Source: an uncultured Clostridia bacterium (GTDB taxonomy: Bacteria > Bacillota > Clostridia > Christensenellales > Borkfalkiaceae). Taken from it: DNA of 34,392 nucleotides. The stretch covers positions 1 to 34,392 of the forward strand of contig CANQTD010000001.1 of assembly GCA_947626685.1 (NCBI GenBank), written 5' to 3'. Shown here one piece after another: positions 20,287 through 27,517 of the stretch. Under the pieces are notes generated by a model. The model ran no database searches and was not told where the DNA came from. It saw nothing but the letters and a program-made list of their open reading frames with translations. The stretch's first letter is position 1, and the number at the start of each line of letters is the position of its first letter. Made by a program: the position numbers and the translations under genes.

Positions 20287-21447
20287 ATGAAAAAATTGAT
20301 GTGTACTGTATTGACCGCGCTCATGGCGGTCACGATGACGGTTTCTTTGCGCAGTGTGCGCCTGACCGCCGACGCGGCGGAGGTCGCCAATGCGGGGAAA
20401 GCGGCGTATCTGTGCGATTTCGACACGGGAACGGAAGTCTATGCAAGGGAGGCGGAAAAGCGGCTTCCCATTGCGAGCATGTGCAAGATCATGACGCTCG
20501 TCCTCTCCTTCGAAGCGGTCGAGAGCGGCGCGCTCGGCTATGACGAGATGGTCACGGTGAGCGGGAACGCGTCGGGAATGGGGGGATCGCAGGTATTTCT
20601 CGATACGGGCCTTTCCTATCCCGCAAAAGAGCTCATCAAGACGGTGGCGGTGTGTTCGGCGAACGATTCTTGCGTCGCGCTCGCCGAGAGGATCGCGGGC
20701 AGCGAGAGCGGATTCGTCGCCAGAATGAACGAGCGCGCAAAGGAGCTCGGCGCGGAAAACACCCTCTTTGCGAACTGCACGGGGCTGCCCAAAGACCCGC
20801 AATATTCCTGCGCAAAGGACGTCGCGCTCATGCTGCGCGAACTTCTGAGACACGAAAAATACTTCGAATTTTCGCGCGTGTGGTATGAGGACTTCCGCCA
20901 TCCCGACGGGAGAACAACGAGCATCACCAACACGAACAAGCTCATCCGCCGATATACGGGCTGCGACGGCGGAAAGACGGGATTCACGAGCGAAGCGGGC
21001 TTCTGCCTCGCGGCAACGGCGAAGAGGGGAGACATGCGCCTCATCTCCGTCGTCATCGGTGCGGACAGCTCGGAGAGCCGTTTCGGGGCGATCGAGGCCA
21101 TGCTCGATCACGGATTCGCCTGCTTTGAGACGCGGGTGATCCTCGAAGCGGGGAAAGAACTCGACGTACGGGCGGCCGTCCGCGGCGGGAAGAAACGGGA
21201 GATCTCCGTGGTCGCCGAGCGTCCCCTGACGGCGTTTACCAAGCGCGGCGAGGAAGGGGAGTTCACCGTCTCATACGATTTGGACGCGCATCTCAAAGCG
21301 CCCGTCGAAAAGGGAGAGACGATCGGTCGCGCAACGCTGTATTGCGGCGGCGTCGAGATCGGGCAGACAACGCTCCTATCGGGAGAATCCTCGCCCCGCC
21401 TCAGTTGGTGGGACGCCCTCCGCGAGACGGCGCGAAATTGGCAATAA
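20287..21447 (+). CDS. dacF: D-alanyl-D-alanine carboxypeptidase (DacF-type)
   Basis: Penicillin-binding S11 peptidase trimming D-Ala from peptide stems, in Bacillus controlling spore cortex cross-linking. 386 residues: a signal peptide (MKKLMCTVLTALMAVTMTVS...ADA), then the catalytic triad motifs SMCK (64-67), SAN (123-125) and KTG (229-231). A C-terminal beta domain (about 285-370) follows, as in PBP5-like enzymes. The location after spoIVB/spoIIM and the sporulation-type promoter favour dacF over a vegetative paralogue. No Shine-Dalgarno precedes the ATG. Confidence 0.93.
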   Translation: MKKLMCTVLTALMAVTMTVSLRSVRLTADAAEVANAGKAAYLCDFDTGTEVYAREAEKRLPIASMCKIMTLVLSFEAVESGALGYDEMVTVSGNASGMGGSQVFLDTGLSYPAKELIKTVAVCSANDSCVALAERIAGSESGFVARMNERAKELGAENTLFANCTGLPKDPQYSCAKDVALMLRELLRHEKYFEFSRVWYEDFRHPDGRTTSITNTNKLIRRYTGCDGGKTGFTSEAGFCLAATAKRGDMRLISVVIGADSSESRFGAIEAMLDHGFACFETRVILEAGKELDVRAAVRGGKKREISVVAERPLTAFTKRGEEGEFTVSYDLDAHLKAPVEKGETIGRATLYCGGVEIGQTTLLSGESSPRLSWWDALRETARNWQ

Positions 21448-21451
21448 CGAG

Positions 21452-21480
21452 TTTTGCAAGGTAATATGCGTGACATAATA
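21452..21480 (+). repeat. Dispersed motif copy 3 (dacF terminator)
   Basis: Same length as copy 1: TTTTGCA, 13 variable nt, GACATAATA. The conserved GACATAATA falls in the loop of the dacF terminator, and TGCGTGACATA is shared with copy 4. Confidence 0.55.
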
Positions 21481-21502
21481 TTCGGCATATTACCTTTTTT
21501 TC
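21458..21502 (+). terminator. dacF terminator
   Basis: AAGGTAATATGC (21458-21469) and GCATATTACCTT (21485-21496) form a perfect 12-bp stem with a 15-nt loop, followed by a run of T. The lysA -35 box begins directly after the T-run. Confidence 0.85.
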
Positions 21503-21531
21503 TTGACCGAAAGCCGAACAAGTGCTATAAT
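21503..21531 (+). promoter_or_regulatory. Sigma-A promoter of lysA
   Basis: TTGACC (21503-21508), 17-bp spacer, TATAAT (21526-21531). The ATG is 10 nt after the -10 box, leaving a leader of about 2-3 nt and no room for a lysine riboswitch. Confidence 0.75.
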
Positions 21532-21540
21532 TGTTCCGCT

Positions 21541-22866
21541 ATGAATACGAGAGAAACACTGAAAGTGAACAAAGCGGGGCACCTCGAGATCGGCGGAGCG
21601 GACTGCGTAGAGCTCGCAAAACAATTCGGCACGCCGCTCTATGTCTATGACGAAAAACATATCCGCGACATGATGTCCGTCTACCGCGACGCGATCGACG
21701 AAGAGTATGACGGGCGCGGGCTCGTGCTGTACGCGTCGAAGGCCTTTTCCTGCAAGGCGATGTATGCGATCGCAAGACAGGAGAGGATCGGGGCGGACGT
21801 CGTTTCGGGCGGGGAGCTCTACACCGCGCTGCAAGCGGGATTCCCCGCCGAAAAGATCTACATGCACGGCAACAACAAACTCCCGAACGAGATCGGAGAG
21901 GCGCTTGACGCCAAGATCGGGTGCATCGTCCTCGATTCGTTTGCCGAGGCGGAGCTCGTCGAGCGGGAAGCGGCGGCGCGCGGCATGGTGCAGAACGTGC
22001 TCATCCGCATCAATCCCGGGGTGGAGGCGCACACGCACGAATTTGTGCAGACGGCGACGCCCGATTCCAAATTCGGCTTCTCCGTCGCGAACGGCGCAGC
22101 GGAGGAAATGACCGTCTGCGTCCTCGGCAAAAGCCATCTCCGTTTGCGCGGATTCCACTCGCACATCGGTTCGCAGATCTTCGAAAAGGACTCGTTCGTG
22201 CTCGCTGTGCAGAAAAATCTCGCCTTTGCCAAGCAAATGAAGGAGAAATATGGCTTTGTCTGCGAGGAACTGAATATGGGAGGCGGCTTCGGGATCTGGT
22301 ACGCGGAAGGCGACGCGAAGATCCCCGTTTCGGGCTACCGCGCCTATCTCTCCGCCCTCATCGGAACGGTGAAAACCGAATGCGCCCGCCTCGGGCTGAA
22401 ACTGCCGTATATCTTGCTCGAACCGGGGCGTTCCATCGTCGGGGAAGCGGGGATCACGCTCTATACCGTCGGCGCGGTCAAGGAGATCCCCGGCCTGCGC
22501 AAATACGTCGCGGTCGACGGCGGCATGTTCGACAATCCGCGTTACTGCCTCTACCGCTCCCGCTACACCGCACTCCTCGCCAACCGCGCGGACGAAGCGC
22601 CGACCGAACTCGTTTCCCTCGCGGGGAAATGCTGTGAGAGCGGGGATCTTATCGGCGTCGACATGCCCCTCCCCAAAGCCGAGAGGGGAGACATCGTCGC
22701 CGTGCTCTCCACGGGAGCCTACAATTACTCGATGGCCTCCAACTACAACCGCAACCTGATCCCGCCCGCGGTCCTCGTAAAGGACGGCCGCGCTGAGTAC
22801 ATCGTAAGGCCGCAGACTTACGAGGATCTCGTCCGCGGCGACGCGCTACCCGATAGCCTCAAATGA
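21541..22866 (+). CDS. lysA: Diaminopimelate decarboxylase
   Basis: PLP enzyme converting meso-diaminopimelate to L-lysine. 441 residues; fold III decarboxylase. The PLP lysine is in YASKAF (Lys67). HSHIGSQI, the glycine-rich phosphate-binding loop NMGGGFGIWY, EPGRSIVGEAG and the C-terminal CCESGDLIG and GAYNYSMASNYN are conserved. The start at 21541 gives a family-like N-terminus (HLEIGGADCVELAKQFGTPLYVYDE); the frame is open further upstream only through the terminator and promoter. The mRNA is probably leaderless. Confidence 0.96.
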   Translation: MNTRETLKVNKAGHLEIGGADCVELAKQFGTPLYVYDEKHIRDMMSVYRDAIDEEYDGRGLVLYASKAFSCKAMYAIARQERIGADVVSGGELYTALQAGFPAEKIYMHGNNKLPNEIGEALDAKIGCIVLDSFAEAELVEREAAARGMVQNVLIRINPGVEAHTHEFVQTATPDSKFGFSVANGAAEEMTVCVLGKSHLRLRGFHSHIGSQIFEKDSFVLAVQKNLAFAKQMKEKYGFVCEELNMGGGFGIWYAEGDAKIPVSGYRAYLSALIGTVKTECARLGLKLPYILLEPGRSIVGEAGITLYTVGAVKEIPGLRKYVAVDGGMFDNPRYCLYRSRYTALLANRADEAPTELVSLAGKCCESGDLIGVDMPLPKAERGDIVAVLSTGAYNYSMASNYNRNLIPPAVLVKDGRAEYIVRPQTYEDLVRGDALPDSLK

Positions 22867-22872
22867 CCTTTC

Positions 22873-22896
22873 GCTCCGCACCGCGGAGCTTTTTTC
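22873..22896 (+). terminator. lysA terminator
   Basis: GCTCCGC (22873-22879) and GCGGAGC (22883-22889) form a perfect 7-bp GC-rich stem with a 3-nt loop, followed by TTTTTTT. It lies 6 nt after the lysA stop. Confidence 0.9.
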
Positions 22897-22916
22897 TGTC
22901 CGTTGCAAGTCGATAA

Positions 22917-22931
22917 TGACTTGTCAAGTCA
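22917..22931. repeat. Perfect 15-bp palindrome upstream of the M50-scpAB promoter
   Basis: TGACTTG-T-CAAGTCA is an exact dyad. It lies about 95 bp before the -35 box of the next operon, in otherwise featureless AT-rich DNA (22897-23023). TTGCAAGTC and GATTTGCAA elements flank it. It could be a protein binding site. Confidence 0.45.
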
Positions 22932-23023
22932 ATTTTGATTTGCAATGATCTTGAAAAGCGGTGTAAAAATACCATATCTTGTTGGCGGAGCGGAGAAATT
23001 TCACAAAATAGCATAGGTTTTCC

Positions 23024-23052
23024 TTGCATTTTTCGGAAATATAAAGTATAAT
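23024..23052 (+). promoter_or_regulatory. Sigma-A promoter of the M50-scpA-scpB operon
   Basis: TTGCAT (23024-23029), 17-bp spacer, TATAAT (23047-23052). The leader of about 17 nt contains AAAGGAAA before the ATG at 23076. Confidence 0.75.
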
Positions 23053-23075
23053 AGTATGCGTAAAGGAAACCGAAA

Positions 23076-23786
23076 ATGCCGATGATACTGTTTCCCGCCG
23101 GTCTTGCGGAGATGATCCCATATTATCTGGCGAGCATTTTAGCGGTCGTGGCCGTTTTGACCGTCCATGAGTTTGCCCATGCGTTCGTCGCGTACCGGTG
23201 CGGAGACCCGACGCCGAAATGGAACAGGCGTCTCTCGCTCAATCCGTTCCGCCATTTCGACATTTTGGGGCTGATCTGCTTCACGCTCGTCGGCTTCGGG
23301 TGGGCAAAACCCGTTCCCATCAATCCGTACAACTTCAAAAGATACCGTTTGGGGCTTGCTCTCACGGCTTGCGCGGGCGTCGTCGTCAACTATTTCGGCG
23401 CGTTTCTCGTCTACCCGCTCTACTTGGTCGTCCTGTATTATTTCCCGCAAGTGCCGTTTCTCCGCGAGTTCCTGAATTATCTTTTCTATTTCCTGTTTGC
23501 GTACAGCCTGAATTTCGCGGTGTTCAATCTGCTCCCGTTCTACCCGCTCGACGGGTTCCGCCTCGTGGACGCATTGAATAAGCGGAGAGGGAAGTTCTTC
23601 CGCTTCCTCAGGAAATACGGCTATTGGATCCTGCTCGGGCTCATTCTCGAGAGCTTCCTGTGCAACATGATCGAGAGGGTGCTCCCGATCGTCTCCTATT
23701 TCAACATTCTCGGCTGGGTGATGTGGTTTGCAACGTCCATCCTCGGCTGGCCGATCACAGCACTTTGGGGTTTATTGCCATGGTAA
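23076..23786 (+). CDS. Site-2 protease family (M50) membrane metalloprotease
   Basis: 236 residues, polytopic. The zinc motif HEFAH is at residues 31-35 in the first helix (VVAVLTVHEFAHAFVAYRCGDPTPKWNRRLSLNPFRHFD), and the second metal-ligand motif appears as NLLPFYPLDGFRL. This compact form, without PDZ domains, is widespread in Clostridia upstream of scpA. The substrate is unknown. The last codons overlap the scpA start (ATGGTAA). Confidence 0.9.
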   Translation: MPMILFPAGLAEMIPYYLASILAVVAVLTVHEFAHAFVAYRCGDPTPKWNRRLSLNPFRHFDILGLICFTLVGFGWAKPVPINPYNFKRYRLGLALTACAGVVVNYFGAFLVYPLYLVVLYYFPQVPFLREFLNYLFYFLFAYSLNFAVFNLLPFYPLDGFRLVDALNKRRGKFFRFLRKYGYWILLGLILESFLCNMIERVLPIVSYFNILGWVMWFATSILGWPITALWGLLPW

Positions 23787-24724
23787 ATGATGAAACTTTG
23801 AACGCTCCCGAATTTGACCCTGCCGAAGAAGCGGCCGAGACTGCCGAGGCTGCCGAGACCGCCGAAGCGGTTGCCGCGGAAGCGGGGCAGGAGGAAAGCG
23901 GGCCGAAAGAGGACCGCTTTGCGAATATCCGCCGCAAATTCGAATCCAACGTCGACTACACGACGGTGCTCGACGGCTTCGAAGGGCCGCTCGACCTTCT
24001 TTTGTATCTCGTCAACCGCGAGGAGATCGAGATCAAGGACATCTTCGTCTCGCAGGTCACGGAGCAGTTCCTCGACTACATGAAGGGGCTGCCTTATCTC
24101 GATGTGGAAAAGGTCACCGATTACCTCAATATCGCGGCGACTCTGATCAAGATCAAGGCGCGTTCGCTCGTTCCCTTCGTGGAGGGCATGGAGGAATACG
24201 TCGATTACGAGGATTACGAAGAGGACAAGACGCAGCTCATCCAGGCTCTCGAGGAGTACCGTCTCATCAAGCAGGAGATGGACAAGCTCAAAGAGCTGGA
24301 GACGATCGGCTACTACTTCAAGGCGCCCGACAAGGAGCTCACGAGCACCAAGACGGTGTTCTCTCTCGACAATCTCACGCTCGACGGCCTCGTCAAGGCG
24401 ATGTCCTCGATCCTGCTCAAACATGCGGAATTGGAAGAGGAGGAAGAGGACTTCCGCGAGATCCCGCGCGACGAATTTACCGTCGAACAGAAGATCGTCG
24501 ACATCCTCGGCCTGTTCGAGACGGCGAAGGAACTCCGCTTCGAGGAGCTGTTCACGAGGTTTTCCGACCGCATCGAGATCGTGACGACCTTTCAGGCGCT
24601 TTTGGAGCTCCTGAAACACCAATATCTGCATGTGCGCCAGCCCGAGCGGCTCGGCCAGATCTATATCACGTTCAACCCCGAATCGCCGCATGAATGGGTC
24701 GGCGAGATCGATGAATACGAATAA
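23780..24724 (+). CDS. scpA: Segregation and condensation protein A
   Basis: Kleisin subunit bridging SMC heads in the chromosome-organising SMC-ScpA-ScpB complex. The start at 23780 (MVNDETLN), overlapping the protease stop, gives 314 residues. The first 50 or so are an acidic, repetitive Ala/Glu extension (EEAAETAEAAETAEAVAAEA) not usual in the family. The kleisin core begins at DYTTVLDGFEGPLDLLLYLV and ends with the winged-helix C-terminus (FQALLELLKHQYLHVRQPERLGQIYI). scpB follows after 12 nt. Confidence 0.95.
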   Translation: MVNDETLNAPEFDPAEEAAETAEAAETAEAVAAEAGQEESGPKEDRFANIRRKFESNVDYTTVLDGFEGPLDLLLYLVNREEIEIKDIFVSQVTEQFLDYMKGLPYLDVEKVTDYLNIAATLIKIKARSLVPFVEGMEEYVDYEDYEEDKTQLIQALEEYRLIKQEMDKLKELETIGYYFKAPDKELTSTKTVFSLDNLTLDGLVKAMSSILLKHAELEEEEEDFREIPRDEFTVEQKIVDILGLFETAKELRFEELFTRFSDRIEIVTTFQALLELLKHQYLHVRQPERLGQIYITFNPESPHEWVGEIDEYE

Positions 24725-24736
24725 CGGAGGTCACTT

Positions 24737-25468
24737 ATGGATAATCTGATCAATATCGTCGAGGCCGTTCTGTTCGCCTCCGGGAAGGCGATCGCGCTCA
24801 AAGACATCGCCGACAAGCTCGGCGTGAGCGAAAACGAGATCAAAGATTGCGTGCAAGTGCTCAAAGAGCGGTACGGCGAGACGGGCGGCATCGTCCTTTT
24901 GGAATTCAACAAGAAGGCGCAGCTCGGCTCCAATCCCATATATAAGGAGAGCGTGGCGGCCGTGCTCACGCCCATCCGCGAAAAGGAACTGACGCGCACC
25001 ATCCTCGAATGCGCCGCCATCGTCGCATACAAACAGCCCATCACGCGCGGCGAGATCGAAAATCTCCGCGGCGTGAGCAGCGATTACGGCGTCAACACGC
25101 TGCTCGACCTCGGGCTCATCGCCCCGTGCGGCAGAAAGGACAGCATCGGGCATCCCGTTCTCTATGGAACGACGGATGAATTTTTGAAGCGGTTCAAGCT
25201 CAACTCCCTCGCCGATCTCCCCGATTACGACAAGCTCATGGAGGCGATCGCGCACCCCGAAGAGGAGCACGCCAACTATTTGTACGCCCGCGGCGAATGG
25301 GAGACGATCGACGCCGACGCTTCCTCGACGCTCGGCAGCGACAAACCCTCTTCCGGAGAGGAAGGGCAGACCGCCGAACCCCAAAAGGAGCGCGTCGCGG
25401 AGGGCGGCTACGAGATCCCCGACTTCCTCAAGGGGCTCGACGACACCGACATCGTTAAAATATCATAA
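24737..25468 (+). CDS. scpB: Segregation and condensation protein B
   Basis: Winged-helix partner that binds the middle of ScpA. 243 residues. Typical are NIVEAVLFASGKAIALKDIADKLG, the central ILECAAIVAYKQPITRGEIENLRGV signature and the GRKDSIGHPVLYGTTDEFLKRF block. The C-terminal 60 residues form a charged, low-complexity tail. GGAGGT Shine-Dalgarno lies 8 nt upstream. A GC-rich imperfect hairpin (CGGGGC...GCCCCG, about 25474-25496) after the stop may end the operon weakly. Confidence 0.95.
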   Translation: MDNLINIVEAVLFASGKAIALKDIADKLGVSENEIKDCVQVLKERYGETGGIVLLEFNKKAQLGSNPIYKESVAAVLTPIREKELTRTILECAAIVAYKQPITRGEIENLRGVSSDYGVNTLLDLGLIAPCGRKDSIGHPVLYGTTDEFLKRFKLNSLADLPDYDKLMEAIAHPEEEHANYLYARGEWETIDADASSTLGSDKPSSGEEGQTAEPQKERVAEGGYEIPDFLKGLDDTDIVKIS

Positions 25469-25527
25469 AAGAGCGGGGCAGAGCGAGCTTTTTCGCCCCG
25501 TCCCCGCAAGATCTTCTTCCGCTGTAA

Positions 25528-25555
25528 ATATTTTCAAGCGATTCGTCCATATTAG
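25528..25555 (+). promoter_or_regulatory. Sigma-E-like promoter of the DUF2953-ytfJ-dac genes
   Basis: ATA (25528-25530, within GTAAATATT), 17-bp spacer, CATATTAG (25548-25555). It lies 5 nt before the ATG at 25560. No Shine-Dalgarno is present, so a near-leaderless transcript is expected. Confidence 0.5.
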
Positions 25556-25559
25556 GTGT

Positions 25560-26144
25560 ATGGGCGAATTTTTTGTGATCTCGTTTTTCGTCGGGACATT
25601 GCTCTTCGTTTTCCCCATCTTCGTCGGCGCAGACCTCTACCTCGACGTACGGGAGAACAGGGCGTGGTTCGCCCTGAGCGTCTTTGGCTTGCGCCTTTTG
25701 GGCGGATACGGAGAAATTTTGCGGGACGGGATCGCCGTTCACCTCACGAAACGCTTTGCGTACTTCATGCCGTTTGCAAAGATGAGGGACGACACGCGGA
25801 AATATTTCGAGATCGCGGACGGTTTCCAGCTCTACAAATTCCACCAGATCGTCGAAACGGGCGGCGCGGACAAGATCTACGGGATCTTCATCGCCGCAGC
25901 GTTGCAGGCGGCAGGCGGCGCGGCGTTCGGCATCCTGCGCACGCGCCATCCCTTCCTCTCGCTGAGAAACGGCACCGTGCTCTCGGAAAAGCCCTGTCTG
26001 AAGGTAAGCGTAAAGACGGTCACCATCATGAGCGGGCTCGTCGTGACGCTCGCGATCGCAAAAAAAATTTTGGAGGCATTGTTAAATTGGATAAGAAACA
26101 AAAAGTTGACGGCATCATGGAACGCACGGCGGAGCAGCTCGTAA
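25560..26144 (+). CDS. DUF2953 family sporulation-associated protein (YtfI-like)
   Basis: 194 residues: an N-terminal membrane helix (FFVISFFVGTLLFVFPIFVGADLYLDV), a domain that starts LDVRENRAWFALSVFGLRLLGGYGEI as in DUF2953/YtfI, and a second hydrophobic segment near the C-terminus (VTIMSGLVVTLAIAKKIL). The role is unknown. In Bacillus ytfI precedes ytfJ and both are sporulation genes; the same order is seen here. Its last 58 bp overlap ytfJ in another frame, an unusually long overlap. Confidence 0.75.
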   Translation: MGEFFVISFFVGTLLFVFPIFVGADLYLDVRENRAWFALSVFGLRLLGGYGEILRDGIAVHLTKRFAYFMPFAKMRDDTRKYFEIADGFQLYKFHQIVETGGADKIYGIFIAAALQAAGGAAFGILRTRHPFLSLRNGTVLSEKPCLKVSVKTVTIMSGLVVTLAIAKKILEALLNWIRNKKLTASWNARRSSS

Positions 26145-26464
26145 AGCTCGTCGACGTGAACACGGTCATCGGGAAACCCGTGGTCTCCTCGAGCGGCACG
26201 CAGATCATTCCCTTCACGAAGGTGACGATGGGCTATCTCTCGGGCGGTGGCGAATACGGAGAGGTCAAGGCGGCCAAAGAGGACGAGAGCTTTCCCTTCG
26301 CGGGAGGCGCGGGCACCGTCGTGAACATCAAGCCCGCGGGCTTTCTCATCGACGACGGGACGGTGTGCCGCGTCGTCAAGATCACGGAGGATCCGCTCGA
26401 AGACCTCATCGAAAAAGCAGGCGAAATGCTCGGGAAATTCGTCAAAAAGGGGGAAGATGCGTAA
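26087..26464 (+). CDS. ytfJ: GerW/YtfJ family spore protein
   Basis: 125 residues of the YtfJ/GerW family, needed for normal germination in Bacillus. The block LVKLVDVNTVIGKPVVSSSGTQIIPFTKVTMGYLSGGGEYG is diagnostic, followed by the Gly-rich AGGAGTVVNIKPAGFLI. I chose a TTG start at 26087 because GGAGG (26072-26076) stands 10 nt upstream and it keeps the N-terminal helix found in YtfJ. An ATG at 26117 is the alternative, lacking a Shine-Dalgarno. The stop overlaps the next gene by 8 bp. Confidence 0.9.
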   Translation: MDKKQKVDGIMERTAEQLVKLVDVNTVIGKPVVSSSGTQIIPFTKVTMGYLSGGGEYGEVKAAKEDESFPFAGGAGTVVNIKPAGFLIDDGTVCRVVKITEDPLEDLIEKAGEMLGKFVKKGEDA

Positions 26465-27446
26465 ATTTGCCGCCGCGCTTTTCGCGCTCCTTCTCTTCGG
26501 CGCGATTTTGCCGCCCCGCGTCCTGCATGCAAAGGCGGCGACGGAGGGGCAGGCGGAGTGCGTGATCGAAGTTTCGTCGAGACGGTTCCTACACGAAAAG
26601 AATGCCGGGGCGAAATTGCCGATGGCGAGCACGACGAAGATCCTCACCGCGATCATCATTCTCGAGGACTGCGACCCCGACGAGACCGTCACCGTCCCGA
26701 AAGAGGCGGAGGGGACGGAGGGCTCGAGCGTCTATCTCAAAGCGGGGGACGAATATACGGTGCGCGACCTCTTGTACGGGCTCATGCTGCGTTCGGGAAA
26801 CGACTGTGCCGTCACCCTCGCCCTGCATCACAGCGGAAGCATCGCGAAATTCGCGGAAACGATGAATGAGCGCGCCGCACGCATGGGAGCGGAGGAGAGC
26901 GGCTTCGTCAATCCGCACGGGCTTCCCGCCAAAGGGCACTATACGACGGCGCGGGACCTCGCGCTCGTCTCCGCATACGCCATGCAGAACGAAACGTTCA
27001 GGGAGATCGTCTCGTGCAAATACTACGAACCGCAGGGCTGGCAGAACAAGAACAAGATGCTCTGGCAGTACGAAGGGGCAAAGGGGATCAAGACGGGATT
27101 TACGACGGCCGCGGGGAGATGCCTCGTCTCCGCCGCGGAGAGAAACGGCATGACCCTCGTCTCCGTCCTGCTGAATTGCCCGAAAACGTATGAGCGCACA
27201 TGCGAACTCTTCGACCAAGCCTTCGAAGCCTATCAAATGATCCCGCTCTGCGATCCCTCCATGCCGTTCGACGGCTATGCGTTCCGATACGCCTTCGCGT
27301 ACCCGCTCACCCAAGAGGAGCTCGCCGAGATCCGCATGGAAGGGGTAGTAGGGCCCAAGCTCGGGACAAGCGGAGAAGTTGCGGGACAAATGCTGATCTA
27401 CCTTCGGAATCGCTTGCTTTTTTCGCAAAATTTGTATATCATATAA
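26457..27446 (+). CDS. D-alanyl-D-alanine carboxypeptidase (DacB-like)
   Basis: S11 peptidase paralogue of the dacF product. 329 residues: a signal peptide (MRKFAAALFALLLFGAILPPRVLHAKA), then STTK (58-61), SGN (113-115) and KTG (212-214). It lacks a clear C-terminal beta domain and ends in a hydrophobic/basic tail (LIYLRNRLLFSQNLYII). Linkage to ytfJ and the sigma-E-like promoter points to the mother-cell enzyme (dacB in Bacillus); spmA/spmB, usually next, are absent. Confidence 0.9.
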   Translation: MRKFAAALFALLLFGAILPPRVLHAKAATEGQAECVIEVSSRRFLHEKNAGAKLPMASTTKILTAIIILEDCDPDETVTVPKEAEGTEGSSVYLKAGDEYTVRDLLYGLMLRSGNDCAVTLALHHSGSIAKFAETMNERAARMGAEESGFVNPHGLPAKGHYTTARDLALVSAYAMQNETFREIVSCKYYEPQGWQNKNKMLWQYEGAKGIKTGFTTAAGRCLVSAAERNGMTLVSVLLNCPKTYERTCELFDQAFEAYQMIPLCDPSMPFDGYAFRYAFAYPLTQEELAEIRMEGVVGPKLGTSGEVAGQMLIYLRNRLLFSQNLYII

Positions 27447-27451
27447 TCAAG

Positions 27452-27476
27452 GCGTCCGAAATCATAAATCGGACGC
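27452..27476 (+). terminator. Hairpin after the DacB-like gene
   Basis: GCGTCCGA (27452-27459) and TCGGACGC (27469-27476) form a perfect 8-bp stem with a 9-nt loop, 5 nt after the stop. The T-tract is missing, so it may end transcription weakly or belong to the rluB leader: a TATAAT (27442-27447) without a clear -35 lies just before it. Confidence 0.45.
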
Positions 27477-27488
27477 ATCTTGACGAAG

Positions 27489-27517
27489 GAGTGCAGAGTA
27501 CTCTGCGTGACATACTA
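27489..27517 (+). repeat. Dispersed motif copy 4 (rluB leader)
   Basis: GCAGAGTACT, six variable nt (CTGCGT), GACATACTA. It shares 10 + 6 + 2 nt with copy 1 at fixed spacing and TGCGTGACATA with copy 3. GCAGAGTACTCTGC (27493-27506) is also a perfect 14-bp palindrome. It separates the Shine-Dalgarno from the rluB ATG. Confidence 0.6.

Noticed and set aside
21447-21541. Lysine riboswitch before lysA
   Set aside because: The interval is filled by the dacF terminator and a promoter that ends 10 nt before the ATG; there is no space for the aptamer.
23056-23085. Nine-codon leader peptide before the M50 protease
   Set aside because: Its ATG lies at or before the predicted transcription start of the promoter at 23024-23052, so it would not be on the mRNA.
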